Source: Pseudomonadota bacterium (lineage in GTDB: Bacteria > Pseudomonadota > Alphaproteobacteria > Reyranellales > Reyranellaceae). Taken from it: a stretch of DNA of 9,249 nucleotides. The position numbers and the translations under genes were made by a program. The notes beneath the pieces are model-generated. The model was not told the origin of the DNA and searched no databases. It saw only the letters and a program-made list of their open reading frames with translations. Shown piece after piece: positions 8,353 to 9,249 of the stretch. The stretch is taken from assembly GCA_023436825.1 (NCBI GenBank), contig JAEZHS010000130.1:1-9249 (forward strand), given 5' to 3'. The first letter of the stretch is position 1. Every line of letters starts with the position of its first letter.

Positions 8353-9224
8353 ATGCCGCATGCAACGACCCCGGACGCCGTGAAGCTCTACTATGAGGAA
8401 GCCGGCAGCGGCACGCCGATCCTGTTCGTCCATGAGTACAGCGGCGACTGGCGGAGCTGGGAGCCGCAGATGCGCTTCTTCGCCCGCCGCTACCGCTGCA
8501 TCACCTATTCCTTCCGCGGCTATCCAGGGTCGGAGTCCCGGCGGAAGCGGCGATGTACGGCCAGAAGCACGCGGTCGACGATGCCCGGCACATGCTCGAC
8601 CATCTCAAGATCGACAAGGCACATATCGTCGGCCTGTCGCAGGGCGCCTTCGCCACCGCCCATTTCGGCCGCCAGTATCGCGAGCGCGCGCTGTCGCTGA
8701 CGCTGGCCGGTGTCGGCTCGGGGGCGGACCGCGAAGGTCATGAGCGCTTCAAGAAGGATGCCCAGGCCACGGCCGAGCGCATACGCACGGGCGGCATGGC
8801 CAAGTACGCAAACGCCCTGGTCGGCAATCCGACGCGCTCGCGCTTCAAGCAGAAGGATCCGCGCGGCTTCGCCGAGTTCGTGAAGCACCTGTCGGAGCAT
8901 GCCGACGTCGGCTCGGCCAACACCATGCAGGAGTACCAGGGCAAGCGGCCCTCGCTCTACGACTTCGAGGCCGAATGGAAGGCGCTCGACCTGCCGGTGC
9001 TGATCGTCTGCGGCGACGAGGACGAACCCTGCCTGCAGCCCAGCCTCTGGCTGAAGCACGTGCTGCCCAATGCCGGGCTCGCCCTGTTCGCCAAGACCGG
9101 TCACACGGTGAACATCGAGGAGCCCGACGCCTTCAACCGCGAGCTCTGGAACTTCCTGGCGCTGGCCGAGGCCGGCAAATGGACGCCGGCCATCTCGGTC
9201 CCGAAAGATGCACCGCTGATCTGA
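8353..9224 (+). pseudogene. Alpha/beta-hydrolase with a one-base frameshift (pseudogene or sequencing error)
   Basis: The frame from 8353 encodes the N-terminal hydrolase half (VHEYSGDWRSWEPQ, then ITYSFRGYPGSE) up to residue 61, then degenerates into arginine/serine-rich sequence ending at 8700. The remainder of the enzyme lies in the frame one base earlier. Adding one G to the GAG/TCC junction at 8535 gives SEVPAEAAMYGQ and a continuous 290-residue protein, normal for the family. In that numbering the nucleophile elbow is GLSQG with Ser96, the acid is in CGDEDEP and the histidine in KTGHTVN, so the triad is complete. The family contains esterases, lactonases, C-C hydrolases and haloperoxidase-like enzymes; I cannot say which this is. 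GGAG seven bases before the ATG supports the start. If the frameshift is real, an ATG at 8553 with GGAAG upstream could reinitiate, but the product would lack the first strands and the oxyanion-hole region. Confidence 0.85.
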
Positions 9225-9249
9225 CGCTGGGGGCGCGCCACTCCAGTGG

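Noticed and set aside
8293..8433. N-terminal extension of the CNB-TrxR-like protein to 8433
   Set aside because: The added residues resemble no part of the family and overlap the hydrolase coding sequence; the CNB fold starts just after the ATG at 8292.
8393..8743. Alternative plus-strand frame over the hydrolase start, considered as a separate gene
   Set aside because: Ser/Arg/Ala-rich composition with no motif; it is an out-of-frame reading of the hydrolase.
9238..9249. CCACT/AGTGG inverted repeat at the window end as a terminator of the hydrolase gene
   Set aside because: Only a 5-bp stem with a 2-base loop, and the sequence stops before any T run could be seen.

Overview
The window is ordinary-looking, gene-dense, high-G+C bacterial chromosome. 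Third codon positions are strongly G/C, intergenic gaps are short, and the families present are typical of Alphaproteobacteria (Rhizobiales/Rhodospirillales-like). That placement is my inference from protein style, not from a marker gene. I see no mobile element, CRISPR array, tRNA or rRNA.

Left block, minus strand, transcribed from about 5219 down to 1: a complete CUT1-type (carbohydrate uptake 1) ABC importer followed by a dehydrogenase. The order is a Tat-exported solute-binding protein (5219-3879), permease 1 (3766-2837), permease 2 (2837-1920), a MalK/UgpC-like ATPase (1906-806) and an SDR oxidoreductase (750-1, cut by the window edge). The permeases overlap by one base and the ATPase follows 13 bp later, so the transporter is a clear operon. 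A perfect 10-bp stem-loop sits between the binding-protein gene and the first permease gene. A Rho-independent terminator sits between the ATPase and the SDR. These two structures suggest stepwise expression: much binding protein, less membrane complex, and the SDR reached mainly by read-through or from its own promoter. The substrate cannot be read from the sequence; a sugar, polyol or related compound later oxidised by the SDR is the simplest guess.

Middle: a 252-bp divergent intergenic region (5220-5471) with candidate promoters on both strands, then a PLP-dependent class I/II aminotransferase on the plus strand (5472-6650).

Right block: the aminotransferase converges, with a 4-bp gap, on a minus-strand gene (8292-6655). 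That gene encodes a three-part protein: a cyclic-nucleotide-binding-like domain, a short thioredoxin/glutaredoxin-like linker, and a thioredoxin-reductase-like FAD/NAD(P) module lacking the redox CxxC. Divergent from it, 60 bp away, is an alpha/beta-hydrolase (8353-9224) whose frame is broken by an apparent single missing G near 8535. Restoring that base gives a full-length 290-residue enzyme with an intact Ser-Asp-His triad.

I did not find a convincing undescribed system. The observations most worth checking are the hydrolase frameshift, the redox/ligand-site substitutions in the CNB-TrxR-like fusion, and the RNA structures that partition the transporter operon.
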